Positions 16,117-24,724 of a DNA stretch of 64,000 bases are shown piece by piece. The stretch covers positions 868,001 to 932,000 of the forward strand of contig JACJXX010000002.1 of the NCBI GenBank assembly GCA_020636435.1, in the 5' to 3' direction. Position 1 is the stretch's first letter. Each line of letters starts with the position of its first letter. Position numbers and translations under genes: made by a program. The notes beneath the pieces were generated by a model that saw nothing but the letters and a program-made list of their open reading frames with translations, was not told where the DNA came from and ran no database searches. The stretch comes from Lewinellaceae bacterium (GTDB lineage: Bacteria; Bacteroidota; Bacteroidia; Chitinophagales; Saprospiraceae).

Positions 16117-17574
16117 TCAATAATCCCTGAAAACGCGGCCGGCATTCCGGTTAAAATTGTCCTGCACCTCCGAGCCGCCGAAGTAGTCGGACCCCTGTAT
16201 CTCATTCGGCACGTCGCGGTAGAGGTCGCGTTGCCACTGCGGGTTGTTCCGTTCGCCGAAAGCGGTGGAATGCAGCAGTTGGTAATCATCCGGCGCCAGG
16301 GAGGGGTTGTAGAAAACGAACTTGACGTTGTTCTGGTTCGTGCTCGGAAACTCGTAGTACGTCCAAATCTCATAAGGCGGAGCGGAAGGTTCCTGGTCGC
16401 GGGTCTCGATGTCGTCGGGTTGTCCGTACTTGAGATAGAAGTAACCGCGGTCCGTTTCGAAGCCGTGGCGGAAACCGGAGTCGAATTGCTGGTCGATGGC
16501 CCGGGCCACCTCCATGTATTTCTGGTAGGCGAATTCCGGGTTGTTGGGGCTCTCTTTTGCCCAGAAACTGAACAGGTAGAGGCGCTGGGCGTTGAGGCTG
16601 TCGTCGCGGATCATGCTGTTCACCAGGTCGACGTCTCCTTGCGGCAGTTTGGGCGTCAGGGCGCGCAGGCTGTACTCCAGCTCTTCCGCATCCAGTCTTT
16701 CTACGAATTCTTCCTTTAGGTTGACGCCGGCGGCCAGTTGCAGGGTTTCCAGTTCCCGGTCCAGGAACGGGTTGCTGCGTTGGAAGAAGATGCGCTTGCG
16801 GCTCATCAATTCCTTGGCGCGGTTGCGCACCTCCACGGTGAGGTTGTAATTGCCGGAAGGAACCTGGCTGATGTCCATCTGCACCAGCAGGGGCACGATA
16901 GGCTGCGGGTGCTGGCGCTTATGGCCGATCATGACCAGTTCGGATTCCCCGTTCTCCAGTTTTTCGATGGAATAGCTCACCATGAAATCTTCTCCAATGG
17001 CCTTGTCGGCGTTGTAAACTTCATTGTAAAAGATCAGGGAGGAAGCGCGGCGGCTGTAGAAGTTGTAGGGCAGAGGCTCCATTTGAACGCCGCTTTTGAC
17101 GAAGGCGTTGGTTGCATCGTCAGAACGCTGATAAGACGCCAGCAGCACCAGCCCCGACTGCTGCAGGGCTTCTCCCTGGTAGTCGAACTCTATTTCCGTT
17201 TTAAATTCCTTGGCGTTTTCCGGCCGGTGGATGTCTTTGACGGCGACGACCAGTTCGTATTTCCCATCTTTCAGCCCGTAGCGCTTCAGGTCGATGAAGT
17301 TGATCGGGCCGCTGGCCACCGGGCTGTTGAGCGTGTATTTGTCAAATTTGACGATCTCCTCGCCCTGTTTGAAAAGCAGGACAACTTCTACGCCCGCCTG
17401 GTAAGTGGAATCGGTAACCGGCTGAAAGGCAACCGACCTGCCGCCGATGTGCAGGTATATCTCGATGTAACTCTGGGATGGGCTCCTGAACGTCGCATAC
17501 GAAACGCTGGCGTCCATGGCCAGTAGCGAACCGCTACAGCTCAGGAAGAACAGCAATACAGTTAGGTTTTTCAT
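16117..17574 (-). CDS. GWxTD domain-containing protein
   Basis: This encodes 485 residues with a signal peptide (MKNLTVLLFFLSCSGSLLA). Two beta-rich modules fill the first 280 residues. The C-terminal part carries the GWxTD-type signature RHGFETDRGYFYLKYGQPDD (about residue 370), with Phe in place of the usual Trp, followed by YEIWTYYEFP and FVFYNPSLAPDDYQLLHS. The GWxTD family is known mainly from Bacteroidota and Acidobacteria; members are exported, and their biochemical role is not established. A TATCTTTA motif about 15-25 bp upstream on the minus strand could be its -7 element. It lies downstream of hypD on the same strand with a 119-bp gap, but nothing links the two functionally. Confidence 0.8.
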   Translation of the reverse strand: MKNLTVLLFFLSCSGSLLAMDASVSYATFRSPSQSYIEIYLHIGGRSVAFQPVTDSTYQAGVEVVLLFKQGEEIVKFDKYTLNSPVASGPINFIDLKRYGLKDGKYELVVAVKDIHRPENAKEFKTEIEFDYQGEALQQSGLVLLASYQRSDDATNAFVKSGVQMEPLPYNFYSRRASSLIFYNEVYNADKAIGEDFMVSYSIEKLENGESELVMIGHKRQHPQPIVPLLVQMDISQVPSGNYNLTVEVRNRAKELMSRKRIFFQRSNPFLDRELETLQLAAGVNLKEEFVERLDAEELEYSLRALTPKLPQGDVDLVNSMIRDDSLNAQRLYLFSFWAKESPNNPEFAYQKYMEVARAIDQQFDSGFRHGFETDRGYFYLKYGQPDDIETRDQEPSAPPYEIWTYYEFPSTNQNNVKFVFYNPSLAPDDYQLLHSTAFGERNNPQWQRDLYRDVPNEIQGSDYFGGSEVQDNFNRNAGRVFRDY

Positions 17575-17693
17575 AGCCGAATGATTTTAGCTAAAGATAA
17601 GGTATCCGTTATTATGCCAGGACACCAATTGATCGAAAAGTCAGTTCTCAAACACTTTGTTTTGCAGCCTGTCATTCTTTGAGGTCATTGGCA

Positions 17694-18800
17694 TCAATTG
17701 TTGGCAACTTCTTCGGCCATGCCGGAAAAGTGGTAATAGGCGGCGCAGGCCCCTTCGGAACTCACCATCGGCGCACCGAGCGGGTTTTCCGGTTTGCACT
17801 TCTTTCCGAAGTTGGGGCAGTCGAACGGCTTTTTGATGCCTTTCATGATCTCGCCGGCAATGCATTCGGCATTCTCCGGCGCTTCGGGAATATCGATGTT
17901 GAATTTCCGCTTGGCGTCGAATGCGGCGTATTTTTCCTTGACTTCGTAGCCGCTCATCGGGATGACCTCCATGCCGCGCCACAGCCGGTCGGTCACCTCA
18001 AACACCTCGTAGATCGTGTTCTGAGCATTCAGGTTGCCTTCCTCCCGAACCATGCGCGCATACTGGTTTTCTACTTTGGCCTCTCCTTTCTCCAACTGCC
18101 GGACGGCCATCAGGATGCCCTGCAGCAGGTCGACCGGCTCGAAGCCGGTGACGACGATCGGCACCTTGAACTTTTCAACCAGCGGATAATACTCCAGCGT
18201 GCCCATAATGGTGCAGACGTGGCCCGCCGCCAGGAAAGCCTGGATGTGGCTCTCTTCGTCGCCCATCACCGCCTCGATGGCCGGCGGCACCAGCACGTGC
18301 GAAGCGAGGATGGAATAGTTGCTGAGCCCGAGCCGGTGGGCGTGGATAACCGACAGGGCATTGGCCGGAGCCGTAGTCTCAAAGCCGACCGCAAAGAACA
18401 CAACCTGCCGGCCCGGGTTTTGTTGAGCGATCTTTACCGCCTCCAGCGGCGAGTACAGTATGCGGATGTCGGCCCCGTTGGCCTTGGCCCTCAGCAAGCT
18501 CTTCTCTGAACCGGGCACGCGCAGCATGTCTCCGAACGAACACAGAATGACGCCTTCCTGTTCCGCCAGGAAAATGGCTTTATCGATCAGGTTCAACGGG
18601 GTGACACATACCGGGCAGCCCGGCCCGTGCACCATGTTGATCTCCCGGGGCAAGCTGTCCAGGATGCCGTTCTTGACCAGGCTATGGGTTTGCCCGCCGC
18701 AGACCTCCATGATCGTCCACGGGCGGGTGACGGATTTCTTGATCTCTTCCAGGTAGCGTTGCGCTACTTCCGGGTCGCGGTATTCTTTCAGGAATTTCAT
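17694..18800 (-). CDS. hypD: [NiFe]-hydrogenase maturation factor HypD
   Basis: This encodes 368 residues, full length. HypD works with HypC as a scaffold on which the Fe(CN)2CO group of [NiFe]-hydrogenases is assembled in the cytosol. Key residues are present: C34 in VCGGQTHS (equivalent to Cys41 of E. coli), and C62 and C65 in HGPGCPVCVTP. The C-terminal 4Fe-4S region retains cysteines at ECIAGEIMKG, DCPNFGKKCKPENP and EGACAAYY. GFETTAPA and MGTLEYYP also match the family. What is odd is its isolation: no hypA, B, C, E or F and no hydrogenase subunit lies in the window. Either the genes are scattered or this is a remnant of a larger cluster cut by mobile-element activity; an IS lies about 150 bp upstream. 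Confidence 0.93.
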   Translation of the reverse strand: MKFLKEYRDPEVAQRYLEEIKKSVTRPWTIMEVCGGQTHSLVKNGILDSLPREINMVHGPGCPVCVTPLNLIDKAIFLAEQEGVILCSFGDMLRVPGSEKSLLRAKANGADIRILYSPLEAVKIAQQNPGRQVVFFAVGFETTAPANALSVIHAHRLGLSNYSILASHVLVPPAIEAVMGDEESHIQAFLAAGHVCTIMGTLEYYPLVEKFKVPIVVTGFEPVDLLQGILMAVRQLEKGEAKVENQYARMVREEGNLNAQNTIYEVFEVTDRLWRGMEVIPMSGYEVKEKYAAFDAKRKFNIDIPEAPENAECIAGEIMKGIKKPFDCPNFGKKCKPENPLGAPMVSSEGACAAYYHFSGMAEEVANN

Positions 18801-18946
18801 AATCGTTTTTTTTTGCCAGATGTTCCTTCCTTAACAGTAAGTTAGCAAGTCTTTGCGAGTTTGTAAAAGAATTTCGGGGTTTAGATTTTTTTCGCAACAG
18901 TTTAGTTCTACTTTGTTACTTTAACAGGAGCGCGGGCCTCCAGGCC

Positions 18947-20559
18947 ACCACCATTAAGTTAAGCGGATAACCAGTTAAAAATATTTCGTGCCCTCCCCGA
19001 AATTTCTTTGAACGATACACCCGATAAAAGAATCAGGTGAAAAGCCCCAAAAATGATATAAGGCGAGCAATACTTTATTGGGCAGCCAACTATCAAGGCC
19101 ACCGAAAAATGCTCCCGTAATTGTGAGTTTAAATTCGGTTTTCTGGGGATAAATTGAAATTGCTACAATGCGTGGCGGTAATTTGATTCATGGGCGTGCC
19201 GCTCGGCGCCGCGCTTTGAACGCCGCTGCCGCTCCTTGTTTTTTTCGGGCCTGATGGGCTCCATAGTTTGAAGGATTTGGCGGTTGAAGTCCTCCATCCA
19301 ATGCTTGCGTTCTTTTGCCGGGCGTAGCATGAGTTTCACAAGGAAGCGCTTGAGCAGGCCGGCTGTAACGTTCCGGTTGGGCTTGTAATCGTGTTGCCGC
19401 TGTTTGTTTACTTTTTTGATTTCACGCTCCTTTGCCGTGAAAAGGGCTGTTTGGATATTGTAATTGATAAAGTGTGAATAAACATCCTGCCAGCAATTAT
19501 TGACGGTATAGGCCGAGAAGTTGGCCAATTCCAGAAAGGATTTGATGACGTGGAAGCAGGTCTCGATGCCCCAGCGCTTGCAGTATATTTCTGAGAAATA
19601 ACCGTGTTTGAAGCGCCTGGCATCAAGCAGAGTGGTGAGCAACACTTCAACCTCGCCAGTAGACAGCATCACCCGGATGAGGCGGTATGTGATAGTGGTT
19701 TGAGCGTTGACGCAGATGCCCAGTTCATTGAGTGCCACCCGGGACTTGTATGATAGCTTTTCGGTGACGGTTTGCTCTTTTTTGCCGCTGGCAACGAATG
19801 CCTTGACAGTATTGCTGAAGCCAACGGGCATCCGGACGATACAATGGGAACCGTAGTGCTGATGAAGAAAAGGAATAGTGTGAGAAGCATGGCCCATGTC
19901 GTAGACAACGCAAACATCCTCCGGGATTTCGGCAATGGCCTGTCGAGCAACCACTGTCTCGTTCACTTGCTGGTTGTGGAACTGCACAGCAGTGACGAGT
20001 TGGTTGAGCAAATCATAATGCGCTAGCAGGCAAGTGGAAGGTACCCTTTTATGTTGGTTGCCGTGCCAGCCAAACTCTTCGCCAAGCCACGGCTCGTCGG
20101 GGAGCCGGAAACCGGTACCGTCGGCAGCCCAAAGGCGCATGCCTTTCCACCGCTTGGTTTTGAAACATTCATAGAACAGGCGTACGCCAAACATAAACAT
20201 GTCTTTGAAGAACTTAGGCAAGAGCTTTTGGCGGGCTTGGACAAGGGCGCTTTTCGTCGGAGAGAATTCTCCGGTATCAAGCCAGTCAAAAAAGCGGTCC
20301 AATTCGACACAAAGCGTACTTTTGAGCAGCGAAATGTTGAGCCAAACAACCCGTTCGAGGTGCAGGATACGGGTCCGGGTAAAGTCCTTGCCAGGCCTGG
20401 AAAAGTATTGTTGGGGATTTTGTCTCGCCAACTGTGGAAACTGCCTGATGGCATCAAGGTAAGCACGGAGGGAGGTGTTCATGATTAGTGATGTTTTCGC
20501 GAATATCCTCTTTTCCGTGCTGTTTTTAAACTGGCTGGTTTGCTTAACTTAATGGTGGT
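18947..20559 (-). mobile_element. IS4-family insertion sequence, 1613 bp, apparently intact
   Basis: Terminal inverted repeats share a perfect 18-bp start, ACCACCATTAAGTTAAGC, at 18947 and (complement) at 20559, followed by weaker similarity. Both ends are flanked by the 12-bp direct repeat GGCCTCCAGGCC (18935-18946 and 20560-20571). That length fits IS4 family target duplications of 10-13 bp; because the target is itself palindromic the boundary could shift by 2 bp. It carries one transposase gene with all catalytic residues, so it may still be mobile. Confidence 0.9.
19163..20482 (-). CDS. IS4-family DDE transposase
   Basis: This encodes 439 residues, the usual size. The catalytic triad is visible: D121 in WAADGTGFRLPD, D195 in VVYDMGHASH, and E307 within the IS4 YREK signature Y300-x2-R303-x3-E307-x6-K314 (EIYCKRWGIETCFHVIKSFL). 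The N-terminal helical region (ALVQARQKLLPKFF) and a very basic C-terminus fit DNA binding. The enzyme cuts and pastes its element by recognising the terminal inverted repeats. The start ATG at 20482 lies 77 bp inside the right end of the element. No frameshift or early stop is seen. Confidence 0.93.
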   Translation of the reverse strand: MNTSLRAYLDAIRQFPQLARQNPQQYFSRPGKDFTRTRILHLERVVWLNISLLKSTLCVELDRFFDWLDTGEFSPTKSALVQARQKLLPKFFKDMFMFGVRLFYECFKTKRWKGMRLWAADGTGFRLPDEPWLGEEFGWHGNQHKRVPSTCLLAHYDLLNQLVTAVQFHNQQVNETVVARQAIAEIPEDVCVVYDMGHASHTIPFLHQHYGSHCIVRMPVGFSNTVKAFVASGKKEQTVTEKLSYKSRVALNELGICVNAQTTITYRLIRVMLSTGEVEVLLTTLLDARRFKHGYFSEIYCKRWGIETCFHVIKSFLELANFSAYTVNNCWQDVYSHFINYNIQTALFTAKEREIKKVNKQRQHDYKPNRNVTAGLLKRFLVKLMLRPAKERKHWMEDFNRQILQTMEPIRPEKNKERQRRSKRGAERHAHESNYRHAL

Positions 20560-20754
20560 GGCCTCCAGGCCCGCGAAGGCTGCCTCAGGCAGCCCTAAAA
20601 AAGGCAACTGTTTACTAAAAACCTGCTTGAAGCAGGTTTTCGCGGGCCTGGAGGCCCGCGCTCCAGGTCATCCAATCCGGCTAAATTTTAAGTTAACAAA
20701 GTAGTATTAGGCCCTGGAGCCACCACATAGATAAAGGGCTTCTAACTCAACCCC

Positions 20755-22365
20755 TTACCTCACCAATACCACCTCTCCGCTCAGCCGGTGCTCCTTTTCG
20801 TCTTCGGTGACGACGGTAGCCTGGTACACATAGAGCCCGGGAGGCGCCTCCCGCCCCTTTATCCTGCCGTCCCACCCGTTGCCGGAGGCATTCGGCTCCA
20901 GCGTTTCCGATTCAAAAACCAGCCCGCCCCATCGGTTGAAGACCTGCAGGCCGAGCACTGCTTTGATGTCTTGCCCGGCGAAGATGGCAAAGCGGTCGTT
21001 TCGCCCGTCATCATTGGGCGAGAAGGCATTGGGGATGTAAACCTTGTAAATATCCAGAATGAGGTGGACCAGGCTGTCGCAACCATAAGAAGAAAGAAGC
21101 GTGGCATTGTATCTTCCCGGCGCCGAATAAGCCCTGTTTCCCAATGGCCAGCTTTCCCCCTCGAAAATTTTGGCATAGACCGTATCGGCTTCCTGCCCGA
21201 TCACCTCCAGATTGAGCCGTACGATGCTGTCGCAATTGGCTACTGTCTTCAGGGTGTCTGCATACACGCCGCCTTCCGCCAGGGCCTGGCCGCCGAAGGA
21301 AAAGGAATCGCCCTGGCAGATCACCCTCCGTATTTGATTGGCAGCAGCGGGTCTCCGATGCCGGTACGGAGAAGTAACCCGGCAACTGTTGGGGCCCAGG
21401 AGGCGCACTTCATAATCGCCTTCCTCAGTTATCCTCTCCAGCCGGTTCCCCGTTTCTCCAGGCAGAGCCACGCCATTGCGGTACCATTGGTATTGCAGGG
21501 TATCTCTGAAAGGGAGGCTCAACCCGAAATCTTCCGAACAGGAATGCCCCTGCGCCGAGATTTCAAAGCCGAATTCCCGCTCTTCGGCCAGCACCAGCTT
21601 GTCAAAGAAATAATAAGTACTGATGTTCATAGGCGTTTCTATGCAACCGGGCCCGATGGCTATGGCGTAAATGTCTTCCCTCGGCACCACGTTGATCTCC
21701 TTCAATTGCCATTGATTGGCCCCGTTGATCGGCACGGAGCCCAACTGCCTCCATCCAGGCCCGTTGGTGGGGCAGCCGAAATTGGAGTTGCCGCTGCCGA
21801 AAGGCAGGTTCCTGCAATCCGTAGTGCCGAAAAATACTATATCAGTGGGAGGAGAATTATCGGGGTGGGTGAACCCCACATAGAACTCAAAGCGATAAGC
21901 CACCCCTTCCTTCAACGGCCCGGTCAGGCAGGCGCCCGCGTATTCTTTCCAGTTGGGCTGAGGGCCGCCGCCATTGCCCCCGGGCCTGCCGTTCCGGAAC
22001 CCCAGGCAGGCTTCCCCGTCGGGGAAAGGCAGCGGTGGGGGCAGGTCGGGCCAGCCCATCCACCCGCAAGCGTGCAGGTAGTCGGTCGTCGGGGCGGAAG
22101 CTTGTATCCAGGTTTTTGCGCAATTCATCTGAGAGCGGTTGAAGGGGCAGCAGTCCTGCTCTTCAAAGGAAGGATTGGGGATGAGCGAAATAGGGGCCGC
22201 CTTCGGGCAGTCGCAATCCGGGTCGTTCAGGTCGATCCGGCCGTCGCCGTCGTCGTCCAGGGCATTATCGCAAATTTCGGCGTTCGCCTTTTCCGGCGGA
22301 GCCGGGGGCATCAAACCCAACCACAGGGATGCCGAAATAATGAGGAGCAAAAAAAAGAATTTCAT
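20755..22365 (-). CDS. Secreted protein with gliding-motility / T9SS type B C-terminal domain
   Basis: This encodes 536 residues from the ATG at 22365, chosen because a signal peptide (MKFFFLLLIISASLWLGL) follows directly; an ATG 11 codons earlier is possible. After it, NALDDDGDGRIDLNDPDCDC is a calcium-binding-like Asp-rich repeat common in such proteins. A carbohydrate-binding-like module with paired cysteines follows (about 70-260), then two Ig/PKD-like regions. The last 90 residues, from YIPNAFSPNDDGRNDRF through FNRWGGLVFES to GLYVYQATV, are the gliding-motility-associated C-terminal domain that directs export through type IX secretion. The protein is expected at the cell surface or released. 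Its ligand is unknown. The IS-bearing palindromic repeat ends about 50 bp after the stop. Confidence 0.85.
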   Translation of the reverse strand: MKFFFLLLIISASLWLGLMPPAPPEKANAEICDNALDDDGDGRIDLNDPDCDCPKAAPISLIPNPSFEEQDCCPFNRSQMNCAKTWIQASAPTTDYLHACGWMGWPDLPPPLPFPDGEACLGFRNGRPGGNGGGPQPNWKEYAGACLTGPLKEGVAYRFEFYVGFTHPDNSPPTDIVFFGTTDCRNLPFGSGNSNFGCPTNGPGWRQLGSVPINGANQWQLKEINVVPREDIYAIAIGPGCIETPMNISTYYFFDKLVLAEEREFGFEISAQGHSCSEDFGLSLPFRDTLQYQWYRNGVALPGETGNRLERITEEGDYEVRLLGPNSCRVTSPYRHRRPAAANQIRRVICQGDSFSFGGQALAEGGVYADTLKTVANCDSIVRLNLEVIGQEADTVYAKIFEGESWPLGNRAYSAPGRYNATLLSSYGCDSLVHLILDIYKVYIPNAFSPNDDGRNDRFAIFAGQDIKAVLGLQVFNRWGGLVFESETLEPNASGNGWDGRIKGREAPPGLYVYQATVVTEDEKEHRLSGEVVLVR

Positions 22366-22552
22366 GAGGGAACATTTGATGTTACGCTTTCGCTGCAAAC
22401 GTTTGATTGGGCGACTGTTTTCTAAAAATACCGGCTTGTGAGGACATTACCAATGGATGGCCCCGATAAAATTCGAGAATGGTATTAAACCAGGTGTTGT
22501 TGAGCATAAGTATGAATTCGCCTATATGGTTAGATAGGATTATCTTCATGAA

Positions 22553-22584
22553 GATGGCATGATGGCATGATGGCATGATGGCAT
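22553..22584. repeat. 8-bp tandem repeat GATGGCAT, four copies
   Basis: Four exact head-to-tail copies lie 32 bp upstream of the oxyR -7 motif. The number of copies could vary by slippage and alter promoter spacing or a regulator site. Confidence 0.85.
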
Positions 22585-22615
22585 TTAGAATTCCATAAAC
22601 CAAACTGATAATGCC

Positions 22616-22623
22616 TATATTTG
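22616..22623 (+). promoter_or_regulatory. Candidate -7 element TATATTTG for oxyR
   Basis: This is an exact match to TAnnTTTG, 22 bp before the oxyR start codon. The -33 region is not an obvious match. Confidence 0.5.
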
Positions 22624-22645
22624 CATAGATGAAATCTATTAACCA

Positions 22646-23587
22646 ATGACGCTACAGCAACTCGAATACATCCTGGCCGTAGCCCGGCACCGGCATTTTG
22701 CCCGGGCGGCTGAAGCCTGCTTTGTCACCCAGCCGACCCTGAGCATGATGATCCAGAAGCTGGAGCAGGAACTGGGCGTACAGATATTCGACCGCAGCCG
22801 CAAACCGGTAGCGCTTACCCCTATCGGAGAAATGATCCTGGAGCGTTCCCGCAAAATCCTCAAGGAGGCGGAGGGCATTTCCGAGCTGGTGAGGGCTTAC
22901 AAAGGGCACATCGAAGGCACCATCAACATGGGCATCATCCCTACCCTGGCGCCCTATATCCTGCCGCTGTTTGCCCGCCCCTTTCTGGAAAAGCACCCTG
23001 GCGTTAAACTCAAAATCTGGGAATACACTACCGGGCAGATCGTCCGGCACCTCCGCAGCGGCGCCCTGGATGTCGGCCTGATGGCCACGCCGGTCCATTC
23101 TCCGGGCATCGAAGAGTTTCCGGTGTTTTACGAACCCTTCGTGGTGTATACCACCAATACCTACGAAAAGGAATTTTTACTACCCAAAGACATCGACCCC
23201 AGCCAGTTGTGGCTATTGGAAGAGGCGCACTGCTTCCAGTCCCAGGTGATCAACCTCTGCGAGCTGCGCCAGAAAAGCGGGCAACGCCTCGACTACCAAG
23301 CCGGCAGCCTCGAAACCTTGATTCATCTGGTGGACTCCCAGAAGGGCATCACCATCCTGCCCCAACTGGCCACCCTTACCATGCCCAAAGGGCAACGCCG
23401 GCGCCTGAAGCCGTTCCTGCCGCCCGCCCCCGCCCGGGAGATCAGCCTGGTGGTCTACCAGGGCTTCGCCCGCGACCGGATGCTGGCGGCGGTGAAGGAG
23501 GCTATCGTTGGCGCGCTGCCCAACGGCTTGAAAAAGGAGCAGGAACTAAGGGTTGTGGATATTGATATTCGGATTGAGGGGAAGTGA
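22646..23587 (+). CDS. oxyR: LysR-type peroxide sensor OxyR
   Basis: This encodes 313 residues. The N-terminal winged helix is standard LysR (QLEYILAVARHRHFARAAEACFVTQPTLS). The effector domain carries EEAHCFQSQVINLC, in which C196 and C205 are nine residues apart, exactly as Cys199 and Cys208 of E. coli OxyR. In that protein peroxide forms a disulfide between them and switches on antioxidant genes such as catalase and peroxiredoxin. GIIPTLAPYILP is also typical of OxyR. It binds DNA as a tetramer in the cytosol. No catalase or peroxiredoxin gene is adjacent, so its targets lie elsewhere. The start fits the conserved MTLQQLEY opening. Confidence 0.9.
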   Translation: MTLQQLEYILAVARHRHFARAAEACFVTQPTLSMMIQKLEQELGVQIFDRSRKPVALTPIGEMILERSRKILKEAEGISELVRAYKGHIEGTINMGIIPTLAPYILPLFARPFLEKHPGVKLKIWEYTTGQIVRHLRSGALDVGLMATPVHSPGIEEFPVFYEPFVVYTTNTYEKEFLLPKDIDPSQLWLLEEAHCFQSQVINLCELRQKSGQRLDYQAGSLETLIHLVDSQKGITILPQLATLTMPKGQRRRLKPFLPPAPAREISLVVYQGFARDRMLAAVKEAIVGALPNGLKKEQELRVVDIDIRIEGK

Positions 23588-23704
23588 AGGGTGGGTATAA
23601 CGCAAGCGTCCGATAAGAAAGGGCGTATATGTTTATGCAAGGTGCAGTGGAGGAAACAGGAAGGAAAAAAAGAAGCGTATTGGGGCTGCCGGGAAAATAT
23701 TTTT

Positions 23705-23712
23705 TATATTTA
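23705..23712 (+). promoter_or_regulatory. Candidate -7 element TATATTTA for the WYL regulator
   Basis: TATATTTA is one base off the consensus and lies 34 bp before the preferred ATG at 23746. It supports that start over an earlier ATG at 23629, which would place the promoter inside the gene. Confidence 0.4.
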
Positions 23713-23745
23713 TCAGAATTTCCTAATCCCAACTTCCAACCCTTT

Positions 23746-24657
23746 ATGACGCCTCGGGAAAGAGTGATCAAAGTATTGTTACGCATTTTAGCCCATCCCT
23801 ATCGATATACGCGCAGGGACTTAGCCCAATACTTTGGCAAAAGCAAGGATACTATCATTGAGGACATAACAGCCATTCGCAATGTTGGCCTGTCCATTGA
23901 GTATGATACAGATAATCAGCATCGCCTTGCGATTTTGCCCGACCGGGAATTTAAGGAGCTACGCCACCTGCAACCGCTCTCCGATGAAGATAAGTCCCGC
24001 ATCTCCGGCGCACTCCGTTATATTCCTGAGCGCGAGGCAATATACCTACGGAAAAAACTGGAAAGCCTCTACGATTTTCAGCAATTAGGGCTCAGGGCAC
24101 TGCGCAAGCCTGCCCTGGATCGTATCGACCGCCTGGCCTTGGCGCTCAAAAACCGCGAGCAGGTGATCCTGGAAAATTACCGCAGCCGGAGTAATCAAAT
24201 CCGTGACCGCCTGGTAGAACCTTTTCACGTGGATCCTGAAAAAGACACCCTTCAGGGCTATGATGTGGACCAGAAAGATTCCCGCCACTATCGCCTGTCC
24301 CGTATTGAAAGAGTCCATTTAACCGGCCAACCCTGGTTATATAAAAATGATCATCGCGCAAAGATCACCGATGTTTTCCGAATCGCCGACAACGATCAAG
24401 TGCAAGTACACCTTCACCTCGATGTATTTGCTTACAACTCCCTGACCGAAGAGTTTCCCCTCACCATTACATACATCGATCCTGGCGCAGAACCCAACAG
24501 CTTTGATTTTCAAGGCCCGGCGAACCATGAATTTAAAGGCTTGCTGAATTTCATCATGAGCAATGCGGAGCATGTAACTATTATTTATCCGGATCGACTG
24601 CGGGAGCGCGTACGGGAAGAAGGGGAAAAAATTGTAAAAAAATTTAGCCCCAAATAG
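23746..24657 (+). CDS. WYL-domain transcriptional regulator next to cas genes
   Basis: This encodes 303 residues from ATG 23746. The region before it reads unlike protein and contains a promoter motif, so the longer frame was not used. An N-terminal helix-turn-helix (RVIKVLLRILAHPYRYTRRDLAQYFGKS) is followed by a helical linker. A WYL-type domain comes next, from about 140, with RDRLVEPFHVDPEKDTLQGY and SRIERVHL. A C-terminal WCX-like part follows. WYL proteins are thought to bind ligands such as nucleic-acid products and often regulate CRISPR-Cas or other defence operons. It lies 67 bp upstream of cas6 and in the same direction. A GC-rich hairpin and a separate promoter motif lie between, so it probably regulates the cas operon rather than being part of it. 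Confidence 0.85.
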   Translation: MTPRERVIKVLLRILAHPYRYTRRDLAQYFGKSKDTIIEDITAIRNVGLSIEYDTDNQHRLAILPDREFKELRHLQPLSDEDKSRISGALRYIPEREAIYLRKKLESLYDFQQLGLRALRKPALDRIDRLALALKNREQVILENYRSRSNQIRDRLVEPFHVDPEKDTLQGYDVDQKDSRHYRLSRIERVHLTGQPWLYKNDHRAKITDVFRIADNDQVQVHLHLDVFAYNSLTEEFPLTITYIDPGAEPNSFDFQGPANHEFKGLLNFIMSNAEHVTIIYPDRLRERVREEGEKIVKKFSPK

Positions 24658-24685
24658 GGGGGTGGGGCGAAAACTGCCCCCCCTA
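24655..24685 (+). terminator. Possible terminator hairpin after the WYL gene
   Basis: The stem TAGGGGGG with CCCCCCTA starts at the stop codon itself, with a 15-nt loop. No U-run follows, so it may only attenuate transcription or be factor-dependent. Confidence 0.35.
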
Positions 24686-24691
24686 CCCTCT

Positions 24692-24699
24692 TATATTTG
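24692..24699 (+). promoter_or_regulatory. Candidate -7 element TATATTTG for the cas operon
   Basis: This is an exact match to TAnnTTTG, 25 bp before the cas6 ATG. The GC-rich hairpin of the WYL gene occupies the -33 region, so binding there could control the promoter. Confidence 0.5.
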
Positions 24700-24724
24700 T
24701 CCTAACACTTAACCAAACCATCTT

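Larger units (their letters stand above)
18908..20704. repeat. Dispersed palindromic repeat, copy 1, interrupted by an IS
   Basis: Outer arms CTACTTTGTTAC (18908 on) and GTTAACAAAGTAG (ending 20704) are inverted. Inside are GC-rich hairpins: CGCGGGCCT/AGGCCCGCG, GGCTGCCTCAGGCAGCC and AACCTGCTTGAAGCAGGTT. Without the IS it is about 172 bp. The copy at 50531-50881 has the same parts in the same order. The IS is inserted at the first GC-rich palindrome, and the second copy shows the uninterrupted sequence there. Confidence 0.85.

Noticed and set aside
20788..22425. 545-codon plus-strand frame antisense to the type B T9SS protein
   Set aside because: Shadow frame; the minus strand has signal peptide and gliding-motility C-terminal domain.
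23629..23745. Longer N-terminus for the WYL regulator starting at 23629
   Set aside because: The extra residues are not typical of the family and the segment contains a promoter-like motif 34 bp before the preferred start.
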